A DNA stretch of 13,294 nt. It comes from Hyphomicrobiales bacterium (GTDB lineage: Bacteria; Pseudomonadota; Alphaproteobacteria; Rhizobiales; Rhizobiaceae). Of the stretch, positions 1-6,383 are shown in pieces; within the stretch, counting starts at the first letter, position 1, and each line of letters opens with the position of its first letter. Location of the stretch: assembly GCA_015654965.1 (NCBI GenBank), contig JAATGD010000102.1:1-13294 (forward strand). Direction: 5' to 3'. A program made the position numbers and the translations under genes. The notes beneath the pieces are model-generated. The model searched no databases. It was not told the DNA's origin and was given only the letters and a program-made list of their open reading frames with translations.

Positions 1-450
1 GAGGTCAATCTGTCCGCGCCCTTCCGGCTGATTCGTGCCTGTCTGCGGGACATGCAGGAGCGGGGATGGGGGCGGATCGTCAATATGGCTTCGGTTTACA
101 GCCTCATCGCTCTCGCCGGTCGTGCGGATTATGTCACCACCAAACACGCGATGATCGGCCTGACGCGGACGGTCGCGCTGGAACTGGCTTCGACCTCGAT
201 CACCTGCAACGCAATCTGCCCCGGTCTAATGGCAACGGATTCGGCGCTTGGCCGCATCGACGTTCTGGCTAGGGTAAAAGGCATCAGCACTGAAGAGGCC
301 ACGCGGCTTTTTCTTTCGACCCGCCAGCCGGGTGGCAAATTTATTCCGATAGAGACGGTGACCGCCTTGGCTCTGTTCCTTTGTGGCGCAGCCAGCGAAG
401 GGATCAACGGTGCGGCAATACCGGTGGATAATGGCTGGTCGTTTGCCTGA
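1..450 (+). CDS. SDR-family oxidoreductase, 3-hydroxybutyrate dehydrogenase-like (5' truncated)
   Basis: C-terminal 149 residues of a short-chain dehydrogenase; the frame is open from the first base, so the N-terminal NAD-binding half lies outside the window. Visible: the VNLSAPFRLIRACL helix, the strand GRIVNMAS with the catalytic Ser, the YVTTK pair (Tyr codon 130-132) that gives the catalytic Tyr and Lys, the NAICPG loop, and a C-terminal DNGW end. The insert ARVKGISTEEA and a later QPGGKF are typical of the 3-hydroxybutyrate dehydrogenase-like branch, which oxidises small beta-hydroxy acids with NAD in the cytoplasm. The substrate here is unknown. It is followed after 29 bases by a hydroxyacid dehydrogenase gene on the same strand, so it is probably the first visible gene of the catabolic operon. 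Family is certain; substrate is not. Confidence 0.9.
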   Translation, partial: EVNLSAPFRLIRACLRDMQERGWGRIVNMASVYSLIALAGRADYVTTKHAMIGLTRTVALELASTSITCNAICPGLMATDSALGRIDVLARVKGISTEEATRLFLSTRQPGGKFIPIETVTALALFLCGAASEGINGAAIPVDNGWSFA

Positions 451-479
451 TGGCCCGACCGCGATAACAGGAGAGTGGA

Positions 480-1376
480 ATGAGTGAAGTCGGTTTCGTC
501 GGCCTTGGCAATATGGGACGCCCCATGGCGGAGCGCATCATCGGCGCAGGCTACAAACTTGTTGTGAATGACCGCGAAGAAGCGGCTCTTGCCGCATTGA
601 TCGCCGCTGGAGCCGAAGCGGCTGGCACGATCGGCGAACTGACCGCGCGCGCGCAGACGGTTTTCCTGTCATTGCCGACGCCCGAGGTCGTCATTGCCGT
701 CGGACGCAGTATTGCCGCCAATCCCGGCGTGGTGAAGCGGGTGGTCGATCTGTCGACCACCGGACCGAAAGCTGAGATGGATCTGGCTGAAATATTGTCG
801 GCAGCAGGCATTGCCCTGATCGACAGCCCGGTTTCTGGTGGCGTTGCGGGCGCGAAGAAGGGAACGCTTGCCCTCATGGCCGCGGGTCCTGCGGCGCATT
901 TTACGGTTGTTGAGCCGATGCTGCTCGCGCTTGGCAAGGTGATCCGTGTTGCGGAAGAGCCGGGCAAGGCACAGGTGATGAAGCTCATCAATAATATCTG
1001 CTCGGCCGCTGCATTGGCGATCACGTCCGAAGCCATGGTGATGGGCGCGAAGGCGGGTCTTGATGCCGACGTCATGATCGAAGTCCTGAATGCCGGTTCC
1101 GGCCGCACCTCCGCGAGCGCAGATAAAATCCCGCGCTTCGTGCTGCCGCGCGGTTTCGATTTCGGCTTTGCAATCGGGTTGTCGCTCAAGGATATCCGTT
1201 TGTGCCTCGAAGAAGCCGAACGGCTCGGTGTGCCCATGATGGTGGGCAATGCAGTGCGCATGCTTTTTTCTATCACCAAGGCCGATCTCGGTGCGGATGC
1301 CGACATGACCGCAATCATTCGCCCGCTCGAAAAATGGGCAGACGCCGAAGTGCGTGGCAAAGCTGCCGGCGCGTGA
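480..1376 (+). CDS. NAD(P)-dependent beta-hydroxyacid dehydrogenase, 3-hydroxyisobutyrate dehydrogenase family
   Basis: A complete 298-residue protein, the usual length for the 3-hydroxyisobutyrate / tartronate-semialdehyde reductase family, cytosolic, oxidising or reducing a beta-hydroxy acid or its semialdehyde. The Rossmann motif GLGNMG is at residues 8-13. The substrate loop DSPVSGG is at 115-121, and the catalytic Lys is K168 in VMKLINN, with N172 behind it. A second conserved lysine (K237, SLKDIRL) follows the long central helix. AGGAG at 469-473 sits six bases before the ATG and fixes the start. The downstream MmgE/PrpD gene begins one base after this stop, implying translational coupling. 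The exact substrate cannot be read from sequence; the neighbours suggest a step after deamination or dehydration of a small carboxylic acid. Confidence 0.9.
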   Translation: MSEVGFVGLGNMGRPMAERIIGAGYKLVVNDREEAALAALIAAGAEAAGTIGELTARAQTVFLSLPTPEVVIAVGRSIAANPGVVKRVVDLSTTGPKAEMDLAEILSAAGIALIDSPVSGGVAGAKKGTLALMAAGPAAHFTVVEPMLLALGKVIRVAEEPGKAQVMKLINNICSAAALAITSEAMVMGAKAGLDADVMIEVLNAGSGRTSASADKIPRFVLPRGFDFGFAIGLSLKDIRLCLEEAERLGVPMMVGNAVRMLFSITKADLGADADMTAIIRPLEKWADAEVRGKAAGA

Positions 1377-1377
1377 C

Positions 1378-2748
1378 ATGAAGGGTTCAAGCCTCACTCT
1401 GGCGGCATTTGTCCATGCACCGCCAGCCTTGCCTGAAACAGTGCGCGCGGCGGGACGGCGTTCATTGCTCAATATGGTCGGTACGGCCATAGGCGGTTCA
1501 AACGAAGCAGCGATACAAAAGCTGGTGGCCATGCTGCCCACTTTCTCAGGGCCGGCGAAAGCAAGCATCATTGGCCGTTCCGAGCGGGCCGATATGCTTT
1601 GGGCTGCTTACATCAATGCCGCTTCCGCCAATATCTTCGATTTTGACGACACCCATGTGCCGACAGTCATACATCCATCGGCACCAGTCGCACCGGCTAT
1701 TCTGGCGTTGGCCGAAACCATGGCCGGGGAAGGGCGCCCGGTATCGGGTGCCGCACTGATAGAGGCCTTTGTGCTCGGTGCCGAGATAACTTGCCGGTTG
1801 GGAAATGCGCTGCATCCGGTTCATTATGCACGCGGCTGGCACATCACATCCACCTGTGGGACGTTCGGCGCAGCACTGGCCGCGGGTCGGTTGCTGGGGC
1901 TTTCCCCATCGCAACTTGTCGATGCGCTGGGCCATGCTCTGGCGCAGGCATCCGGCTCGGTCGAAACATTGGGAACCATGTCCAAAAGCCTCTCCGTAGG
2001 GCAGGCGGCGCGATCAGGCCTCATGTCCGCTTTGCTGGCAGCCGACGGATATACCGGTCCGGCTGAGCCGCTGGAGGGGATACGCGGCTTTCTGGCACTG
2101 CATTCCGATAAGCCGGACTATGAAGCGTTGACCGGCGGGCTTGGCAGTGATTGGGAAATCCTGAAGAATACGTTCAAGCCTTATCCATGCGGCGTGGTGC
2201 TCAATCCGGTGATTGAAGTCTGCCTTGAACTGCATTGTGAAGGTGGTATGCGGGCGGATGCAATTACCGCTGTGACACTGACCGGCCATCCGCTGCTGCG
2301 CCAGCGTACCGACAGGCCCGGTGTTACAACCGGAAGGCTGGCGCAGGTCAGCGCCCAACACGCTGTTGCGGCCAGCTTGCTGTGGGGAAAGGCGGATCTG
2401 ATTGCCTTCTCCGATGCTGCCGTGGCTGATCCTGAACTGAAGGCGCTGGGTGAAAAGCTTTCCTTTGTCGATGATGCATCGTTTTCCTTCGAGACGGTCG
2501 AGGTTTGCGTTTTGCTTGAGGATGGGCGCAAACTGGTGCGCAGGATCGATGAGGCCAAAGGCGGGCTGGCTCATCCAATGAGCAACGTCGAACTGGCTCG
2601 GAAATTCAAGGCGCAGATCGACTGGCGCGGGATCGCAATCGACGATGAAGCGTTGATCGCTTCCCTTGAAGGGATTGAAGAGGCCGCCGACGCAACATCA
2701 TTTCTCAGCCTGGCGCGAGCCAAATTGCACATCGAAACAAGAGCATAA
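1378..2748 (+). CDS. MmgE/PrpD family protein (2-methylcitrate dehydratase / cis-aconitate decarboxylase superfamily)
   Basis: 456 residues from the ATG at 1378, close to the family norm. Members include 2-methylcitrate dehydratase PrpD, cis-aconitate decarboxylase and iminodisuccinate epimerase, all acting on di- or tricarboxylic acids. Family landmarks are clear: NIFDFDDTH at 85-93, HPS at 100-102, GWHITSTCGTFGAA at 153-166, SKSLSVGQAARSG with K203, and KPYPCG with K267. The position after KPYPCG that is often His reads Asn here (LNP), which may mark a different substrate. A GTG at 1354 would add eight residues and overlap the previous gene. I prefer the ATG because it gives the normal family N-terminus, although neither start has a good ribosome site. 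The partner genes are dehydrogenases and an aminotransferase, not the methylcitrate cycle genes prpB/prpC, so a role in propionate use is unlikely. Confidence 0.88.
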   Translation: MKGSSLTLAAFVHAPPALPETVRAAGRRSLLNMVGTAIGGSNEAAIQKLVAMLPTFSGPAKASIIGRSERADMLWAAYINAASANIFDFDDTHVPTVIHPSAPVAPAILALAETMAGEGRPVSGAALIEAFVLGAEITCRLGNALHPVHYARGWHITSTCGTFGAALAAGRLLGLSPSQLVDALGHALAQASGSVETLGTMSKSLSVGQAARSGLMSALLAADGYTGPAEPLEGIRGFLALHSDKPDYEALTGGLGSDWEILKNTFKPYPCGVVLNPVIEVCLELHCEGGMRADAITAVTLTGHPLLRQRTDRPGVTTGRLAQVSAQHAVAASLLWGKADLIAFSDAAVADPELKALGEKLSFVDDASFSFETVEVCVLLEDGRKLVRRIDEAKGGLAHPMSNVELARKFKAQIDWRGIAIDDEALIASLEGIEEAADATSFLSLARAKLHIETRA

Positions 2749-2763
2749 GCAAGGGAGAGCGAA

Positions 2764-3948
2764 ATGAACGCAGGAAAAATTGCCGAGCCGATTTTTACGC
2801 TGACCACCGGTCCCGTCGATGCCTATCCGGCTGTCTTGCGGGCCTTGTCGCGGCCGGTTCTCTATGATTACGATCCGGCATTTCTTGCCTTCTACGAGGC
2901 TGTGAATGCCAAGGTGCAGCGCGTGTTCCATAGCAAAACACCACCGGTTATCCTGCAAGGAGAGCCTGTTCTGGGGCTGGAAGCGGCTGCCGCTTCGCTG
3001 ATCACCAGGAATGATGTGGTGCTCAATCTCGTTTCGGGCGTCTATGGAAAAGGCTTCGGCTACTGGGCTGCGCGTTATGCCAAGGAAGTGGTCGAACTGG
3101 AAGTGTCCTATAATGAGGTGCTGAGCGCTGATGCGGTGGCAGCTTTCCTCAAAAAACGTCCTGATGTTGCGGTTGTGTCCATCTGCCACCACGATACGCC
3201 ATCCGGCACGGTCAATCCGGTCGCGGAAATCGGAGCGGCCGTTCAGGCTGCCGGTAAATTGTTCATCGTTGATTCCGTATCGGCATTCGGCGGCATGGAT
3301 GTGCTTCCCGAAACGGCGCATGCCGATATATTCGTAACCGGTCCCAACAAATGTCTCGGCTGTCCTCCCGGGCTGACGCTCCTGCATGTCAGCGATGCTG
3401 CCTGGGAGAAAATCGCCGCCAATCCCGATGCGCCGAAGGCTTCCATTCTGTCGATCATCGATTGGAAGCACGCCCATGAAGCAGGCAAGCCATTTCCCTT
3501 CACACCCTCAGTTTCCGAGATCAATGCGCTGGATGCAGCGCTCGATCTTTATCTGGAAGAGGGCGAGCAGGCCGTCTGGGCGCGCCATGCCTGGACTGCC
3601 AAAGCTTGCCGCGCAGGCATTCAGGCCGCCGGTCTGAAACTTTGGGCTGCACGGGAAGAAATCGCGTCGCCGACCTGTACGGCTGTAGCGATCCCGGAAG
3701 GGATAGATGAGGCCAGATTACGTGCGTCTATCCGTGAGCGTTATGGTGTCGTCTTTTCATCAGGGCGCGGTGAAACACTCGGCAAACTGACCCGTATCGG
3801 ACATATGGGGCCGACAGCGCGTCCAACCTATTCGCTGATCTCGGTTGCTGCAATTGCAGGTGGTCTCAAGGTGGCTGGAGTTCCGAATATCGACGTCGGC
3901 GCAGGCGTTGCAGCGGCGATGGCGGTGATTGAAGAGGCATCCACGTAA
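2764..3948 (+). CDS. ppat: Pyridoxamine-pyruvate aminotransferase-like PLP enzyme (class V fold)
   Basis: 394 residues, a fold-type I class V aminotransferase. As I remember the M. loti enzyme (pyridoxamine + pyruvate to pyridoxal + alanine, first step of vitamin B6 amine breakdown), the match runs end to end: LTTGPVDAYP, VLYDYDPAF, GEPVLGLEAAAASLI, SGVYGKGFGYWA, CHHDTPSGT, TGPNKCLG, KPFPFTPSVSEIN, VVFSSGRGETLGKLTRIG. The Schiff-base lysine is K196 and the ring-nitrogen aspartate D170. Residues matching M. loti Tyr35, Lys197, Arg336 and Arg345 are Y34, K196, R335 and R344, a constant shift of one, so the reported substrate-binding set appears kept. AAGGGAGAG before the ATG is a good ribosome site. 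It is 15 bases after the MmgE/PrpD stop and last in the operon. A related amine as substrate cannot be excluded. Confidence 0.82.
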   Translation: MNAGKIAEPIFTLTTGPVDAYPAVLRALSRPVLYDYDPAFLAFYEAVNAKVQRVFHSKTPPVILQGEPVLGLEAAAASLITRNDVVLNLVSGVYGKGFGYWAARYAKEVVELEVSYNEVLSADAVAAFLKKRPDVAVVSICHHDTPSGTVNPVAEIGAAVQAAGKLFIVDSVSAFGGMDVLPETAHADIFVTGPNKCLGCPPGLTLLHVSDAAWEKIAANPDAPKASILSIIDWKHAHEAGKPFPFTPSVSEINALDAALDLYLEEGEQAVWARHAWTAKACRAGIQAAGLKLWAAREEIASPTCTAVAIPEGIDEARLRASIRERYGVVFSSGRGETLGKLTRIGHMGPTARPTYSLISVAAIAGGLKVAGVPNIDVGAGVAAAMAVIEEAST

Positions 3949-4004
3949 CATACTGCACCTAAAACGGGCAGAAAGAACAATGGGATGCTTTCAAAAAGTG
4001 CAGT

Positions 4005-4024
4005 TATCGTATAGTAATACGGTA
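4005..4024 (+). promoter_or_regulatory. Putative GntR operator over its own promoter
   Basis: An inverted repeat, TATCGTA-N6-TACGGTA (inner arms CGTAT/ATACG), lies 20-35 bases before the possible starts of the GntR gene. It contains TATAGT at 4010-4015, a good -10 candidate; no strong -35 is visible. FadR-type GntR proteins usually bind short AT-rich palindromes in their own promoter, so autorepression is the likely role. The same two half-sites recur upstream of the SDR gene at 5720-5742. Confidence 0.5.
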
Positions 4025-4043
4025 ATATGCCCGCGTTTCGCTT

Positions 4044-4778
4044 ATGGGGCACAAACTTATGGCGATATTGATGAACGGAAAAATCCCACCTATTGATTTC
4101 AAAGTGATAAAGGCCGCTGCACCTGTCCGTCATAGCGTTACGGAAAGTATCCGTAACTCTATTGCGATTGGGTATTTCACAGCCGGACAGCGCATCACGG
4201 AACGTGATCTGTGCGAAATGACCGGCGTGAGCCGCACGGCGGTGCGCGAAGCGCTGCGGCAGCTGGAGAGTGAAGGTCTTGTGGAAGTGGTGCCGCATCG
4301 CGGTCCCATCGTTGCGCGGCTGAAGCCCGAACAGGCCGAAGGCATTTATCAGGTTCGTGTCGAGCTGGAAGGTCTTGCCTGCGAGCTATTCGCCCGCAAT
4401 GCGACCAACGATGACATTACAGCCCTGAGGGCCGCATTCGAAACACTGAAGAATAACGACAAGATCACCGATCCTCTGGAGCGGCTGACGGCAAAGAACG
4501 CTTTCTATGACTGCCTGATTTACGGTGCGCACAATGAAGCGCTGGGGCATACATTGTCATCGCTGAACGCTCGCGTCATGGTTCTCCGCGCGACTTCGCT
4601 CGGCGCACCGGGCAGAACGCGAGAAAGCCTTGCCGAGCTGGAGGAAGTCGTCGGACATCTGGCCGCAAGACGCGGCAAGGAAGCCCGCAAGGCGGCGGCT
4701 TATCACGTCATGAATGCAAGCAAAGTCGCAATCGCCATTCTGCGTGAGCGTCTGGCCGAAGAGGCCAGCGCCTCTTAG
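4044..4778 (+). CDS. GntR-family transcriptional regulator with FCD ligand-binding domain
   Basis: 244 residues from the first ATG (4044). In-frame ATGs at 4059 and 4071 are alternatives; GGGG at 4046-4049 would suit 4059, and the winged helix only begins near residue 29, so a later start costs nothing. The winged helix-turn-helix covers about residues 29-92 (GQRITERDL, SRTAVREALRQLESEGLV, HRGPIVARL). The rest is an all-helical FCD domain: YQVRVELEG with R105, FYDCLIYGAHNEAL with D156, and a late His (YHVMNAS, H221). Such proteins usually repress catabolic genes and release DNA when an organic acid pathway intermediate binds. Its position between the four-gene operon and the minus-strand SDR, with matching half-sites in its own and the SDR promoter, makes it the probable local regulator. 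Confidence 0.9.
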   Translation: MGHKLMAILMNGKIPPIDFKVIKAAAPVRHSVTESIRNSIAIGYFTAGQRITERDLCEMTGVSRTAVREALRQLESEGLVEVVPHRGPIVARLKPEQAEGIYQVRVELEGLACELFARNATNDDITALRAAFETLKNNDKITDPLERLTAKNAFYDCLIYGAHNEALGHTLSSLNARVMVLRATSLGAPGRTRESLAELEEVVGHLAARRGKEARKAAAYHVMNASKVAIAILRERLAEEASAS

Positions 4779-4829
4779 AGTGCTTTTCGATCTTGAGTGA
4801 ATCAGGTCAGCGTTCTGAATTGGAAGTTT

Positions 4830-4855
4830 AACGCCGGGATCATATTCCCGGCGTT
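4830..4855. terminator. Hairpin between convergent genes, probable bidirectional terminator
   Basis: A perfect 10-bp stem (AACGCCGGGA / TCCCGGCGTT) with loop TCATAT sits between the GntR stop (4778) and the minus-strand SDR stop (4840-4842), overlapping the last SDR codons. It is GC-rich and placed correctly for both genes, but neither side has a run of T, so efficiency is uncertain. Confidence 0.5.
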
Positions 4856-5607
4856 GCACCACCATCGACGTTGATGACTGTGCCATGCACATAGGCAGCC
4901 GCCGGGCTACACAGGAAGCGCACAACGTCGGCAACTTCCTCCGCTTCTCCATAACGCTGAATGCCTTGCGCTTCACGCAATGCATCGCGCGCCGTATCCA
5001 GAGAGATATTTCGTTCTTTTGCCAGCACTTCGATACGGCGCAACAGCCGGTCGGTGACGATATGGCCGGGGCAGAGCGTATTAATCCGCATACCCGTTCC
5101 CTGGGCCCGCTTGGAGATCGCCTTTGTAAAGTTGATCAGAGCGGAGTTGACCGAGCCGCCAATGGTGAAGTCGGGCTCAGGCGTATGCGCGCCTACACCC
5201 GATATATTCACGATGCTACCTTTGCTCGCTAGAAGAGCGGGCCAGGCGGCCCGGCAGAAACGCACGGCGGCATGAAACTTGAGCGCAAATCCTTCCAGAA
5301 AATCATCGTCGCTGAGCGACAGGAAATCGCCTCGCTTGGTCGCACCCGCATTGTTGATCAGCGCATCGATCTGCCCGGTGACGGCCAGCGTGTCGGCAAC
5401 AACTTTTTCAGCCGCGCCGGGTTGTGAAAGATCTGCGGCAATGACGACGACTTCCGGCGCGCCAGCGACACGGGCGGCTTGCGCAGTTTCTTCCAGAGCT
5501 GCTGCATCGCGGGCGCAAAGACCAAGCGCGAACCCGTCTTTTGCCAGTCCGATAGCGAAGGCTTTCCCCAATCCACGGCTCGCTCCGGTAACAATTGCTG
5601 TGCGCAT
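4840..5607 (-). CDS. Divergent short-chain dehydrogenase/reductase lacking the YxxxK pair
   Basis: 255 residues, standard SDR length. The cofactor site is intact: TGASRGLG at 7-14, a D60-type turn (AADLS) and NNAG at 85-88. The Ser strand SIVNISG (S136) is present. The following segment reads PEPDFTIGGSVNSALINFTKA, so where a classical SDR has Tyr and Lys four apart this one has F147 and G151, and LKFHAAVR stands in for the usual Asn helix. The late part (ARDALREAQGIQRYGEAEEVADVVRFLCS, then VDGG) is normal. Start is the ATG at 5607 with GAGAGA a few bases upstream. It is transcribed toward the GntR gene and carries GntR-like half-sites in its promoter. Probably an oxidoreductase of the same catabolic locus, but catalysis by the usual tetrad cannot work as written. 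Confidence 0.87.
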   Translation of the reverse strand: MRTAIVTGASRGLGKAFAIGLAKDGFALGLCARDAAALEETAQAARVAGAPEVVVIAADLSQPGAAEKVVADTLAVTGQIDALINNAGATKRGDFLSLSDDDFLEGFALKFHAAVRFCRAAWPALLASKGSIVNISGVGAHTPEPDFTIGGSVNSALINFTKAISKRAQGTGMRINTLCPGHIVTDRLLRRIEVLAKERNISLDTARDALREAQGIQRYGEAEEVADVVRFLCSPAAAYVHGTVINVDGGATPGI

Positions 5608-5651
5608 TTTATCTCTCTTATGAATGCTAATCTGCGGACATTTTGAAATAT

Positions 5652-5684
5652 TCCTTTATATCCAATAGGATGAAAGGATTTTTT
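5652..5684. other. Hairpin in the SDR leader region
   Basis: Nested stem TCCTTT / AAAGGA enclosing ATCC-AATA-GGAT, followed on the plus strand by six T. In shape it is a plus-strand terminator, but no plus-strand gene precedes it. On the minus strand it lies in the predicted leader (roughly 5608-5722) of the SDR mRNA. Role unknown. Confidence 0.35.
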
Positions 5685-5719
5685 GCAAATTCACCGCTAC
5701 TCGATTTTCAATATTGTAT

Positions 5720-5757
5720 TACGGTATGATCATGCTATCGTATTCTTGCACTGTCAA
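5720..5757 (-). promoter_or_regulatory. SDR promoter with overlapping GntR-type half-sites
   Basis: Read on the minus strand: a consensus -35 TTGACA (5752-5757), 17 bases, then CATGAT (5729-5734) as -10. On the plus strand TACGGTA (5720-5726) and TATCGTA (5736-5742) flank the -10 in inverted arrangement, the same half-sites as at 4005-4024. Both regions also carry AGTGCA nine bases before the first half-site region. A repressor bound here would block RNA polymerase. The predicted transcript start leaves a leader of about 115 bases. Confidence 0.5.
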
Positions 5758-5762
5758 TCGGG

Positions 5763-5887
5763 GTGAGGTTCATGCGCAGCAGAGATCTTTCGGCGATCTG
5801 CGTTTCGGACCCGCTTCATTCCAACCGGAGAGGTCAGATGCAGGGCTGTAACAGATTGGCAATTCGCCCAATCCAGGGCTTGGTCGA
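5763..5887. other. Gene-free stretch between SDR promoter and the secreted-protein gene
   Basis: No credible reading frame. It holds one imperfect hairpin: CGCA and GATC on the left pair with GATC and TGCG on the right at about 5775-5801, with a bulge. No T-run follows on either strand. I see nothing else in it. Confidence 0.4.
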
Positions 5888-5907
5888 GCGCCGCTATGGA
5901 GCGGCGC
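5888..5907 (-). terminator. GC-rich hairpin at the end of the secreted-protein gene
   Basis: Perfect 8-bp stem GCGCCGCT / AGCGGCGC with four-base loop ATGG, overlapping the TAG stop of the minus-strand gene. The position suits 3'-end formation, but there is no T-run after it, so it may instead be an mRNA-stabilising fold. Confidence 0.4.
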
Positions 5908-6298
5908 ACAGGGTTGCCTTGACGCTTGCCTCGCAGCGCAGATGTACCGGTTCCGGTGTTATGCCTGCGCGGCGCTCCATCGGGATTTCGGCGCGTGTTG
6001 CCCAGTCATCGCCCTTGTGTCCGCACCAGATGCGCTGCACGGCCATCTTATCGCCAACAGAATTCAACTGGAAGACATTGCCTGTCTTCACATCGATGCC
6101 AAAGCTGAACGAACGGCTCGCGCCGGGTGCGACTTCGCCAAGATCGGCGGAGAACCAGTGCGCGAAAGCAGCCGAACATGCCAGTGAAGTCTTTCCACTG
6201 TTTTCGACGGTAATGTCGAACAACTGGTCGCTGATAGCAGCCTGCGCCGTGTTCAATCCAAGAAATGCTGTAGCAAGAAAGGTAAGGTGAATCTGCAT
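5894..6298 (-). CDS. Small secreted protein of unknown function with four cysteines
   Basis: 134 residues from the ATG at 6298. Residues 1-20 (MQIHLTFLATAFLGLNTAQA) form a Sec signal peptide with likely cleavage after AQA, so the mature protein of about 114 residues is periplasmic. It has exactly four Cys (41, 92, 122, 131), consistent with two disulfides. The core (NSGKTSLACSAAFAHWFSADLG, RIWCGHKGDDWATR) looks like a conserved beta-rich domain, but I do not recognise the family. An upstream in-frame ATG at 6334 would add twelve charged residues before the signal; I prefer 6298 because the signal then starts cleanly, with GGGAG about 12 bases upstream. It is divergent from the binding-protein gene across 85 bases, so the two may share control. 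Function unknown. Confidence 0.7.
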   Translation of the reverse strand: MQIHLTFLATAFLGLNTAQAAISDQLFDITVENSGKTSLACSAAFAHWFSADLGEVAPGASRSFSFGIDVKTGNVFQLNSVGDKMAVQRIWCGHKGDDWATRAEIPMERRAGITPEPVHLRCEASVKATLCAAP

Positions 6299-6317
6299 TT
6301 TCAAAATTTTCTCCCGT

Positions 6318-6334
6318 TTGTACTTAAGATACAA
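6318..6334. promoter_or_regulatory. Palindrome in the divergent promoter region
   Basis: TTGTA-N7-TACAA in the 85-base gap between the minus-strand secreted-protein gene and the plus-strand binding-protein gene. Symmetry and placement suit a regulator acting on both promoters. It does not match the GntR-type half-sites found elsewhere in the window. Confidence 0.35.
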
Positions 6335-6341
6335 CCGGACA

Positions 6342-6370
6342 GTGATAAATAGTCAACAAAATTCTATAAT
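6342..6370 (+). promoter_or_regulatory. Possible promoter of the BMP transporter operon
   Basis: GTGATA (6342-6347), 17 bases, then a perfect TATAAT (6365-6370). The drawback is distance: the -10 ends 13 bases before the ATG at 6384, so transcription would begin past the AGGGA ribosome site at 6371-6375. An upstream promoter may be the real one. Confidence 0.25.
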
Positions 6371-6383
6371 AGGGAACGACACA

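Noticed and set aside
646..656. CGCGCGCGCGC run
   Set aside because: It is within a normal coding frame (LTARAQ) of a GC-rich gene; no Z-DNA or repeat role can be supported.
551..1571. Long minus-strand open frames of about 280-300 codons opposite the hydroxyacid dehydrogenase gene
   Set aside because: They mirror a high-GC coding gene, have low-complexity Ala/Ser/Arg-rich or His-rich composition and no motif; the plus-strand product is clearly a known family.
5763..6290. Plus-strand open frame of 175 codons
   Set aside because: Opposite strand to the signal-peptide protein; Arg/Ala/Ser-rich, no family features.
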